This document shows positions 1 to 6,669 of a stretch of DNA of 15,315 bases, piece after piece. The notes below the pieces were generated by a model. The model had not been told where the DNA came from. It saw only the letters and a list, made by a program, of their open reading frames with translations, and searched no databases. This DNA comes from SAR116 cluster bacterium (GTDB lineage: Bacteria; Pseudomonadota; Alphaproteobacteria; Puniceispirillales; GCA-002684695). The position numbers and the translations under genes are program-made. Within the stretch, counting starts at the first letter, position 1. Every line of letters starts with the position of its first letter. The stretch is taken from contig NYVQ01000015.1 of the NCBI GenBank assembly GCA_002684695.1, forward strand, positions 1-15,315, given 5' to 3'.

Positions 1-51
1 AATGCTTTAGAAATTCATAAAAATTATTTTAAAAGTAGCTATATTCTATGA
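1..51 (+). CDS. C-terminal tail of an upstream gene, probably dGTP triphosphohydrolase-like (partial)
   Basis: The first frame is open from base 1 and ends with TGA at 49-51, overlapping the argS ATG (48-50) in an ATGA coupling. The other two plus frames stop within the first 30 bases. The readable tail is about 16 residues, with a core of A-L-E-I-H-K-N-Y-F. This resembles the A-L/I-x-E-H-x-R-L-F ending of alphaproteobacterial deoxyguanosinetriphosphate triphosphohydrolase-like proteins, which commonly lie just upstream of argS in this class. The frame and overlap are seen directly. The identity is an inference from a very short match plus gene order. Confidence 0.5.
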   Translation, partial: NALEIHKNYFKSSYIL

Positions 52-1781
52 ATATTTATTCACATTTCAAATCATCGTTTCTAGAAATTTTCTTGAAAGT
101 AACAAAACTCAAAATTGAGGATACTACTGAACTTAAAAAAAAGTTTACTGTAGAACTTCCCCGGGATGACTCACACGGTGATATTTCAACCAATATTAGT
201 TTAGTACTTGCGAAACATTCTAAATTGAACCCGAGAGAACTCTCTAAAAATATGAAACCATTAATTGAAAAACTTGATGGAGTTAATAAAGTTTCAATTG
301 AGGGTCCGGGTTTTGTAAACATCAATTTAGAAAATTCATTTTGGCACAAACAATTAGAGATTATTATTAATTTAGATGAAAAATATGGTGAAAGTACAAC
401 TTTTCAGGGGAAAAATATAAATGTTGAGTTTGTTTCTGCCAATCCTACAGGCCCTCTTCATGTAGGGCATGTTAGAGGTGCTGTTATTGGAGATGTTCTT
501 TCAAATATTCTTAAAAAAGTAGGTTTTAATGTAACTAAAGAATATTATATAAATGATGCAGGTAATCAAATTGATATCTTGGCTGAATCTGTTTTTCTAA
601 GATACAGAGAACTTGTTACTAAAGAAAAAATAGAGATACCTGAGGGATATTATCCTGGTAATTATTTGATACCAATTGCAGAAGGGTTAAAAACTAAATA
701 TAGAGCTGATTTACTAGAAAACGATGATAATAAAAGAATAGATCTTATCAAAGATACCTCGATTAAATATATTCTTAATTTAATAAAAAATGATTTAAAG
801 TTATTAAATATAAAAATGGATGTCTATTCGTCAGAAAAGAAGTTAGTTCAGGACCTTTCAGTTCAAAAAACAATTAAAGAACTTGAAAATAAAAATTTAG
901 TTTATTTTGGAAGTCTACCCACGCCAAAAAGTATTAATGATGATTGGGAACCTAAAGAACAGACATTGTTTAAAGCAAAATTATTTGGTGATGATGAAGA
1001 TAGAACGATGATTAAGTCCGATGGGTCGTTAACATATTTTGCAAGTGATATTGCATATCATAGAGATAAACTAATTAGAACAAAAGGGACGTTAATAAAT
1101 ATTTGGGGTGCAGATCATAGTGGTTATATCAAAAGAATGACTTCTGCAGTAAAAGCCCTTACGGATTTAGACAATCAACTGGAAGTAAAAGTATGTCAGA
1201 TGGTAAATTTACTGAAAGATAATAAACCTATAAAAATGTCAAAACGTTCTGGAAATTTTATCACATTAAAGGATATTATAAATGAGGTTGGTGGAGACGC
1301 AATTAGATTTATAATGCTTACCAGAAAAAGTGATCAAATTTTAGATTTTGATTTTAATAAAGTAACAGAAAAAACTAAAGATAACCCTGTGTTTTATGTT
1401 AAATATGCACATGCTAGAATTTGTTCAGTATTAAAAAAAGCAAATGAACTAGGATATAATTTCGAAAAAGAAAATTTTAATCTAAAATACTTAAATCATG
1501 ACATACATCTAAAGCTTTGCAAACATTTATCAAATTGGCCAAAAATAATTGAAACATCAGCGATTTACAAAGAGCCTCACAGAATAGCTTTTTACTTAAT
1601 TGATTTATCATCAATTTTTCATAGTCTTTGGTCAATTGGAAGAGAAAAAGACGAGCTGAGATTTTTTCAAAAAGATGATATTAATCGTACTTATGCATAC
1701 TTAAATCTTATTAAAGCCACTAAAATTGTAATTGCATCTGGCCTAAAAATTATGTCAGTATCTGCTCCAGAGGAAATGTAG
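48..1781 (+). CDS. argS: Arginyl-tRNA synthetase (ArgS), class Ia
   Basis: This cytoplasmic enzyme charges tRNA-Arg with arginine using ATP. The 577-residue product has the usual length and domain order: an N-terminal tRNA-D-loop recognition domain (about 1-95), the class I catalytic core, and a C-terminal DALR anticodon-binding helical domain (about 455-577). The HIGH signature reads HVGH at residues 138-141, after S-A-N-P-T-G-P-L. The KMSKS loop reads KMSKR at 396-400, followed by S-G. The C-terminus has the family ending A-S-G-L-K-I-M-S-V-S-A-P-E-E-M. The ATG at 48 overlaps the stop of the upstream gene (ATGA), and no Shine-Dalgarno is visible, so it is probably coupled. The stop (TAG, 1779-1781) shares one base with the GTG start of the next gene. 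I see no sign of truncation. Confidence 0.98.
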   Translation: MNIYSHFKSSFLEIFLKVTKLKIEDTTELKKKFTVELPRDDSHGDISTNISLVLAKHSKLNPRELSKNMKPLIEKLDGVNKVSIEGPGFVNINLENSFWHKQLEIIINLDEKYGESTTFQGKNINVEFVSANPTGPLHVGHVRGAVIGDVLSNILKKVGFNVTKEYYINDAGNQIDILAESVFLRYRELVTKEKIEIPEGYYPGNYLIPIAEGLKTKYRADLLENDDNKRIDLIKDTSIKYILNLIKNDLKLLNIKMDVYSSEKKLVQDLSVQKTIKELENKNLVYFGSLPTPKSINDDWEPKEQTLFKAKLFGDDEDRTMIKSDGSLTYFASDIAYHRDKLIRTKGTLINIWGADHSGYIKRMTSAVKALTDLDNQLEVKVCQMVNLLKDNKPIKMSKRSGNFITLKDIINEVGGDAIRFIMLTRKSDQILDFDFNKVTEKTKDNPVFYVKYAHARICSVLKKANELGYNFEKENFNLKYLNHDIHLKLCKHLSNWPKIIETSAIYKEPHRIAFYLIDLSSIFHSLWSIGREKDELRFFQKDDINRTYAYLNLIKATKIVIASGLKIMSVSAPEEM

Positions 1782-2581
1782 TGCAGGAAAAGTCAAGTAA
1801 ATTTAAGTTTTTGATACCAATATTAAGTGGTTTGCTAGCTGTAATATTTGTTTTGAGTGGAGCAATATATTTATTATTCAATATTAACATTTTTAACGAG
1901 GGAAAAGTTCAAATTATAAAAGCCCCAAAGGGACCTATAAAAGAAAAGCCTATAGATGCTGGTGGCAAAATAATAGACCATTTAGACGCTGAATTTTATG
2001 GAATTTTGGATAAGGATATTGAGGACCAAGTTGTAGAAGTTATAAAACCACCTGATCCAGAGCCTGAGTTACCAAGCGTAACACTAGAAATAGATAGTAA
2101 TGTGAATAAAGATAATATAAGTACGGATTCTAATACTGATGATCAAGACGGTTTACCAATTTTAATCACAGGGGATAATATTACAAATGATAATAAAAAA
2201 CTTTCCACAGATGTTCCATTATTAAGTGACAATATATCTGTTAAAAATATGAATAATACTACTCAAACAAGTAATTTTTCAGAAGCCGACAATATTTCAA
2301 AAATAATCAATACACCAATTTCAAAACCAAAAAAAGGTTATTTTGTACAATTAGCATCATTTAATGACCAAGAAAAAGCAAAATTTTCAGCTGGAATTTT
2401 AAATGAAAAGCTTGCAGTTTCTTTAGACGGTAATTCTCTCAACGTTATGAAAGTTGACTTAGGGAAAGGCAAGGGGATTTGGTGGAGAATTGTTACTGAT
2501 ATTATGGATAGAAGCGATGCTGAAACTATTTGTGCACTATTAAAATCAGAGGGAAATAATTGCATTGTTCGATCAAAATAA
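1781..2581 (+). CDS. SPOR-domain inner-membrane protein
   Basis: SPOR domains bind denuded peptidoglycan glycan strands and bring proteins to the division septum. The 266-residue product has a short basic cytoplasmic start, one membrane segment (about 10-33), a long low-complexity periplasmic linker rich in D, N, S, K and P (about 40-180), and a C-terminal SPOR domain (about 185-266). That domain begins G-Y-F-V-Q-L-A-S-F and includes W-W-R-I-V-T-D. The start is GTG at 1781-1783, overlapping the argS stop by one base (TAGTG). It is supported by a good Shine-Dalgarno, AGAGGA at 1769-1774, six bases upstream. A SPOR protein directly after argS is typical of Alphaproteobacteria. The specific division role is inferred. 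The nagZ gene that often follows is absent here. Confidence 0.9.
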   Translation: MQEKSSKFKFLIPILSGLLAVIFVLSGAIYLLFNINIFNEGKVQIIKAPKGPIKEKPIDAGGKIIDHLDAEFYGILDKDIEDQVVEVIKPPDPEPELPSVTLEIDSNVNKDNISTDSNTDDQDGLPILITGDNITNDNKKLSTDVPLLSDNISVKNMNNTTQTSNFSEADNISKIINTPISKPKKGYFVQLASFNDQEKAKFSAGILNEKLAVSLDGNSLNVMKVDLGKGKGIWWRIVTDIMDRSDAETICALLKSEGNNCIVRSK

Positions 2582-2602
2582 ATCATTAATTTTTTAATTT
2601 TT

Positions 2603-3382
2603 ATGAATAGTAATAGTGAATTTATAAATTATAACAGTTCAGGTGAACAATTATCTCTCTTTTTAAGCTTAGATGGTTTTGAAGGACCTATTGACCTGCT
2701 TCTGCACTTATCTAGAGAACAAAAAGTTGATTTAACTTCTATTTCGATAGCTGAGTTAGTTAATCAATACATTTTATTTATCGAGAAAGTTAAAGTTTTA
2801 AATATTGAAGTTGCAGCAGATTATCTAGTAATGGCATCTTGGTTAGCATATTTAAAATCTAAAATTTTACTCCCTGAACAAGAAAGTGAAGAAGATTCAG
2901 AAGATATTGATGCTATCTCTGAAGATTTAAAAATAAGACTATTAAAACTTCAAGCAATGCAAAAAACTGCTGAACAATTAATGACAATGCCGAAATTAGG
3001 GGAAAATAGATTTGTACGAGGGGAAGACATCGCAAATAAAGATATAATTAACTATGAATACGAAGCTAATTTATATGATTTGCTAGTTGCATATGGTCAG
3101 ATTAAAAATAGTTCTTCAAATATAGAATTAACAATTGAAAATTCAAAACTATACTCTGTTCAGGAAGCAATTGAAAGATTAACAAATTTAATTAAATCTT
3201 CAACGCAATGGGTTGACTTAAAGGAATTCTTGCCTGACAAACTTAATAATGTATTGAATGATAACAGTTCGATTTCATCACATTTTTTGGCATCACTAGA
3301 ATTAGCCAATAAAGGTAATTTAAAAATTAAACAAGAAAATCCATTTGGCACGATATGGATGAAAAATAACTTTAATAAATAA
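2603..3382 (+). CDS. scpA: Segregation and condensation protein A (ScpA, kleisin)
   Basis: ScpA is the kleisin subunit that bridges the SMC dimer and recruits ScpB, forming the bacterial condensin that compacts and segregates chromosomes. The 259-residue product carries the family signature F-E-G-P-I-D-L-L-L-H-L at residues 26-36. It is followed by the N-terminal helical SMC-neck-binding region (A-A-D-Y-L-V-M-A-S-W-L-A-Y-L-K-S) and an acidic linker around residues 90-105. The C-terminal winged-helix SMC-head-binding region ends with Q-E-N-P-F-G-T-I-W-M. The ATG at 2603 is 21 bases after the SPOR gene. No Shine-Dalgarno is visible in that A/T-only stretch. scpB follows seven bases downstream, the usual pairing. 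No smc gene lies in the window. Confidence 0.95.
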   Translation: MNSNSEFINYNSSGEQLSLFLSLDGFEGPIDLLLHLSREQKVDLTSISIAELVNQYILFIEKVKVLNIEVAADYLVMASWLAYLKSKILLPEQESEEDSEDIDAISEDLKIRLLKLQAMQKTAEQLMTMPKLGENRFVRGEDIANKDIINYEYEANLYDLLVAYGQIKNSSSNIELTIENSKLYSVQEAIERLTNLIKSSTQWVDLKEFLPDKLNNVLNDNSSISSHFLASLELANKGNLKIKQENPFGTIWMKNNFNK

Positions 3383-3389
3383 TTTTTAT

Positions 3390-4016
3390 ATGAAAAATAA
3401 TAATTTTGAATTTTTTAAAAATGTAGTTGAAGCGATAATTTTTTCTTCTTCTCAACCAGTCAGGATAGATTATTTAGAAAAAAAAGTACCTTCCTCTATT
3501 AATTTAAATAAAATATTTGAACAACTTAAAGAAGATTACTCAAAAAGGGGAATAAATTTTCAAAAAATTAATAATTCTTGGGCTTTTAGAACTGCACCAG
3601 AAGTTTCTGAAAGCTTAACTATCGAAAGGGTTGTTCGAAAACCATTGTCAAGACCAGCACTAGAGACATTATCTATTATTGCTTACCATCAACCAGTGAC
3701 ACGTGCAGAAATTGAAAATATTCGTGGTGTAAGTATTTCAAAAGGCACCTTAGACATGCTTTTAGAATTGCAATGGATAAAGCCTAAAGGACGAAGACAG
3801 TCTCCCGGAAGACCACTAACTTGGGGTACAACTGAAATATTTCTTGATGTTTTTGGCCTTCAAGATTTATCAGCTCTTCCAGGAATGTCTGATTTAAAGT
3901 CTGCGGGTCTTGTTGGAACCAAACCTCTTATAACAGATGATTTAAGTAAAATTGAAGATAATGAAGAGAATGAACAAAATTCGTTAATCGAAAAATTAAC
4001 GAAAAGTATTGATTAA
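3390..4016 (+). CDS. scpB: Segregation and condensation protein B (ScpB, kite)
   Basis: ScpB dimers bind the middle of the ScpA kleisin in the SMC-ScpAB condensin. The 208-residue product has two winged-helix domains. The second holds the family's most recognisable stretch, R-P-A-L-E-T-L-S-I-I-A-Y-H-Q-P-V-T-R-A-E-I, followed by I-R-G-V and G-R-P-L-T-W-G-T-T, then F-L-D-V-F-G-L near the end of the domain. The last 30 or so residues are an acidic, polar tail, as is common in this family. The gap after scpA is only seven bases, and no Shine-Dalgarno is visible before the ATG, so translation is probably coupled to scpA. Length and motifs are normal. Confidence 0.96.
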   Translation: MKNNNFEFFKNVVEAIIFSSSQPVRIDYLEKKVPSSINLNKIFEQLKEDYSKRGINFQKINNSWAFRTAPEVSESLTIERVVRKPLSRPALETLSIIAYHQPVTRAEIENIRGVSISKGTLDMLLELQWIKPKGRRQSPGRPLTWGTTEIFLDVFGLQDLSALPGMSDLKSAGLVGTKPLITDDLSKIEDNEENEQNSLIEKLTKSID

Positions 4017-4024
4017 ATAATTAA

Positions 4025-5092
4025 ATGGAAAAAAATAAAGAAAACTTTAAGTATAATCATTCTACTTTAAGTTTGGATTCTATCAATCATTCATATAACA
4101 ATATTCCATGTTTAAAGAATATTAGTTTTGATGTTAATAAAGGTGAAATTATATCTTTATTAGGTCCATCTGGAAGCGGTAAGACTACAATTTTAAGGTC
4201 AATAGCAGGTCTAGAAAAAGTAAGCTCTGGTTCAATTTCGATTAACAATAATATTGTTTCTGGTAAAAATATATTTTGCCCACCCGAAAAAAGAAATATA
4301 GGGTTTGTATTTCAAGATTATGCGTTGTTTCCTCATCTTTCAATTCTAGACAATATTCTTTTTGGACTAAAAAAATCTGAAAGATATCGGGCTTTTGAAG
4401 TTATGGAACTTTTGGATATAGAAGAATTGCAGAATTCTTTTCCTCATCAAATCTCAGGTGGTCAACAACAAAGAGTTGCTCTTGCAAGAGCAATAGCGCC
4501 ATCCCCAAAAGTTATTTTACTTGATGAACCATTTGTTCGGTTGGATATTAGGCTAAGAGAAAAAGTTCGTGATGAAGTTTTGCATCTTTTAAAGGTTTCT
4601 GGAACTACAGCAATAATTGTTACGCATGAAGCTGAAGAGGCGATGTTCATGTCTGATAGAATAGTTGTAATAAACGACGGGAAATTAATGCAAATTGGTC
4701 GTCCTAGTGATTTGTACAATAGACCTAAATCCAAGTTTGTTGCAGAATTTTTTGGAGAAGTAAATCTTATACCTGGAATTATTAAAAATGGAAAAATTGA
4801 AACTTTATTAGGAAATTTTGACACTAAAGGTTTCCCGGAGGAAAAACCAGTAAACTTAATTATAAGACATGAGGGTATAAAATTAGTTGAGCGAAAAGAT
4901 AATAAAATACCACATGCGAAGGTTTTAGAGACAAGATTATTAGGAAGGTTTAGTCTGATACATTTGCAAATTGAAAAAGGAAAATCAAAAGTACATCTTC
5001 ATGCTAGAGTTCCGGGCTTAAGTTATTTGAAACCAGAAACTATAATTGGTATTGAGATTGATAGTGTTCAGAGTTATATATTTCCTATATAA
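4025..5092 (+). CDS. ABC transporter ATP-binding protein, FbpC (ferric-iron) type
   Basis: This is the cytoplasmic ATPase subunit of an importer of the CysA/PotA/FbpC superfamily. The 355-residue product has Walker A (G-P-S-G-S-G-K-T, 47-54), a Q-loop in F-V-F-Q-D-Y-A-L-F-P-H-L (Q97), signature I-S-G-G-Q-Q-Q-R (143-150), Walker B V-I-L-L-D-E (163-168) and an H-loop histidine at 201. A TOBE-like C-terminal regulatory region runs from about 250 to 355. The stretch P-P-E-K-R-N-I-G before the Q-loop and F-F-G-E-V-N after the nucleotide-binding domain fit the FbpC group best, but the substrate cannot be fixed from sequence. The D-loop reads V-R-L-D (171-174) instead of the usual S-x-L-D. No permease or periplasmic binding protein gene is adjacent, so it is an orphan here. 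It starts eight bases after scpB with no visible Shine-Dalgarno. Confidence 0.9.
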   Translation: MEKNKENFKYNHSTLSLDSINHSYNNIPCLKNISFDVNKGEIISLLGPSGSGKTTILRSIAGLEKVSSGSISINNNIVSGKNIFCPPEKRNIGFVFQDYALFPHLSILDNILFGLKKSERYRAFEVMELLDIEELQNSFPHQISGGQQQRVALARAIAPSPKVILLDEPFVRLDIRLREKVRDEVLHLLKVSGTTAIIVTHEAEEAMFMSDRIVVINDGKLMQIGRPSDLYNRPKSKFVAEFFGEVNLIPGIIKNGKIETLLGNFDTKGFPEEKPVNLIIRHEGIKLVERKDNKIPHAKVLETRLLGRFSLIHLQIEKGKSKVHLHARVPGLSYLKPETIIGIEIDSVQSYIFPI

Positions 5093-5115
5093 TTATATAT
5101 AAACAAACATATTTC

Positions 5116-5124
5116 TGTTATAAC
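5116..5124 (+). promoter_or_regulatory. Candidate extended -10 promoter for the tat operon
   Basis: The 67-base gap between the ABC gene and tatA contains TG-T-TATAAC, an extended -10 element (TG at 5116-5117, hexamer at 5119-5124). No clear -35 box sits 17 bases upstream (A/T-only sequence there), which fits an extended -10 promoter. A start near 5131 would give a leader of about 29 bases that includes the strong tatA Shine-Dalgarno. This is motif matching by eye in an AT-rich background, so it is only a candidate. Confidence 0.35.
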
Positions 5125-5145
5125 AAATGAATAAACAAGCTTTGT

Positions 5146-5153
5146 AGGAAGGA
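5146..5153 (+). promoter_or_regulatory. Strong Shine-Dalgarno of tatA
   Basis: AGGAAGGA lies six bases before the tatA ATG (5160). It is among the strongest ribosome-binding sites in the window, and it fixes the tatA start. Several neighbouring genes (scpA, scpB, the ABC gene, surE) have none. Confidence 0.8.
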
Positions 5154-5159
5154 TTTGAA

Positions 5160-5369
5160 ATGAGTGGAGGAATTTTTGGGATTTGGCAATGGGTAGTAGT
5201 TGGTTTGATTGTTGTATTGCTTTTTGCTCGTCCAGGAAAAATATCTGGGCTTATGGGAGACTTTGGAAAAGGTTTAAGCAACTTTAAAAAAGGTATGAAA
5301 GACGAAGGTAACGAAAAACAAAATATTGAAGAAGACGTTTCAGATAATACTGATAAAAATAAGTCATAA
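5160..5369 (+). CDS. tatA: Twin-arginine translocase subunit TatA
   Basis: TatA oligomerises to form the channel or membrane-weakening patch through which folded twin-arginine proteins cross the inner membrane. The 69-residue product is of family size. It has a short periplasmic N-terminus, one membrane helix (about 8-23, I-W-Q-W-V-V-V-G-L-I-V-V-L-L-F), the hinge, an amphipathic helix with L-M-G-D-F-G-K-G-L-S-N-F-K-K-G-M, and a charged tail. The hinge reads F-A-R-P-G-K-I where the family usually has F-G, so the conserved hinge glycine appears to be alanine. It is the first gene of tatA-tatB-tatC, with a strong Shine-Dalgarno and a candidate promoter just upstream. Confidence 0.95.
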   Translation: MSGGIFGIWQWVVVGLIVVLLFARPGKISGLMGDFGKGLSNFKKGMKDEGNEKQNIEEDVSDNTDKNKS

Positions 5370-5387
5370 GTTATTAGGAAGCAATCA

Positions 5388-5831
5388 ATGTTTGACTTTG
5401 GATGGCAAGAATTTCTTGTTATAGCATTTGTACTTGTATTAGTAGTTGGTCCTAAAGATTTACCTAAAGTGCTAAAAACGGTTACAAAATATGTTAGAAA
5501 TATGAAGCAGATGGCGAGTGAGTTTCACCGTGGCATAGAAAAAATGGCAGATGAGGCAGACTTAAAAGATGTTAAGCAGAGTTTTAACGAAATTAAGAAT
5601 AAAAATTTTGATAAAACAATCCAAAGTCATTTAGATCCCGAAAATGAAGTTACCAAAGCTCTTCAACAAGCAAAAAAAAGTGCAGATTTAGCAAATGAAA
5701 AAAAGGATGTTGAAGATACACTTAAATACATTGCTAAGGAAAATACTGAAGATTCCAAAAATGATAATGAAAAAAATAAGAAAAAAACACAAAAAGATAG
5801 CGAAGATAATTTGTCTTCAGCTAAAGTATAA
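5388..5831 (+). CDS. tatB: Sec-independent (twin-arginine) translocase protein TatB
   Basis: TatB forms the substrate-receptor complex with TatC. The 147-residue product starts M-F-D-F-G-W-Q-E-F-L-V-I, the usual TatB opening, and has one membrane helix (about 7-22). Next comes V-G-P-K-D-L-P-K-V-L, which distinguishes TatB from TatA. An amphipathic helix with M-A-S-E-F follows, then a long, very charged K/D/E/N-rich tail (about 75-147) of low complexity, as expected for this family. The Shine-Dalgarno AGGAAG at 5376-5381 lies six bases before the ATG. Its stop TAA shares one base with the tatC ATG (TAATG at 5829-5833), implying coupled translation and balanced TatBC production. Confidence 0.95.
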   Translation: MFDFGWQEFLVIAFVLVLVVGPKDLPKVLKTVTKYVRNMKQMASEFHRGIEKMADEADLKDVKQSFNEIKNKNFDKTIQSHLDPENEVTKALQQAKKSADLANEKKDVEDTLKYIAKENTEDSKNDNEKNKKKTQKDSEDNLSSAKV

Positions 5832-6628
5832 TGTCCGAAAATATATCTAAAGATGATCTCTCAGATGGCCATATGTCTTTAATGGATCATTTAACTGAAT
5901 TGCGTTCGAGATTATTATTAAGTATTGTTGTTTTTATTATTTTATTTTTAGTATGCTTAGTTAGAATTGGTGACCCTTCTTCAAGTATAGCTGATCAGGT
6001 TTATCTGTTTTTGCAAAAACCTTTGGCCGATCTTCTTGTTGAAAGAGGTGGGAGGATGATTTTTACTGGTTTGCATGAAGGTTTCTTTACACAAATAAAA
6101 GTAGCTTTTTTCACGTCAATTAGTATTTCTTTACCAATTATACTTATTCAAGTATGGAAATTTATAGCACCAGGTTTATACAAGAATGAACGAAATGCGA
6201 TGCTTCCATTCATGATTGCTACCCCATTTTTATTTATATTAGGTGCAGCAATGGTTTACTACATGGTTATTCCCTTAGCGTGGCAATTTTTTCTTTCATT
6301 TGAAATTAATCCAGGACAGGGTGCATTACCAATTGAAGTAGAGCCAAGGATTTCTGAGTACTTATCATTGGTTATGCGTCTAATGTTTGCATTTGGTTTA
6401 AGCTTCGAACTTCCTGTTGTTTTGCTCTTGTTAGTGAAATCAGGTTTTGTAACGCCCGAAGGTCTGGCAGCAAAAAGACGATATGCTATTTTAATCTCAT
6501 TTGTAGCAGCAGCAATTTTAACTCCCCCAGATGTTATAAGCCAGGTAATGTTAGCAACTCCAATTATAATACTATATGAGATATCTATAATTGCCTCAAA
6601 AATAATGTATAAGAAAGATAAAAATTAA
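5831..6628 (+). CDS. tatC: Sec-independent (twin-arginine) translocase protein TatC
   Basis: TatC is the multi-spanning inner-membrane receptor that recognises the twin-arginine signal peptide. The 265-residue product has the N-terminal cytoplasmic motif M-D-H-L-T-E-L-R-S-R-L (18-28) and six hydrophobic segments (about 30-46, 91-113, 124-148, 177-203 and two between 219 and 256). Family landmarks include F-I-A-P-G-L-Y-x-x-E-R, the segment F-G-L-S-F-E-L-P-V with its membrane glutamate, and I-L-T-P-P-D before the last helix. The ATG overlaps the tatB stop by one base. Length and motifs are normal. With tatA and tatB it makes a complete Tat system. Confidence 0.97.
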   Translation: MSENISKDDLSDGHMSLMDHLTELRSRLLLSIVVFIILFLVCLVRIGDPSSSIADQVYLFLQKPLADLLVERGGRMIFTGLHEGFFTQIKVAFFTSISISLPIILIQVWKFIAPGLYKNERNAMLPFMIATPFLFILGAAMVYYMVIPLAWQFFLSFEINPGQGALPIEVEPRISEYLSLVMRLMFAFGLSFELPVVLLLLVKSGFVTPEGLAAKRRYAILISFVAAAILTPPDVISQVMLATPIIILYEISIIASKIMYKKDKN

Positions 6629-6669
6629 TTTGAATTTATTCTTATCATTTTATAACTAGGAACTTTATT

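Noticed and set aside
5086..5099. A 14-base perfect A/T palindrome spanning the ABC gene stop codon
   Set aside because: It has no loop, no G/C pairs and no T-run, so it is not a convincing terminator. Alternating TATA sequence of this kind is expected by chance at this base composition.
6630..6656. Possible promoter before serS (TTGAAT, 15-base gap, TATAAC)
   Set aside because: The spacing is short, and a start about seven bases after the -10 box would place the AGGAA ribosome site (6658-6662) at or before the 5' end of the mRNA.
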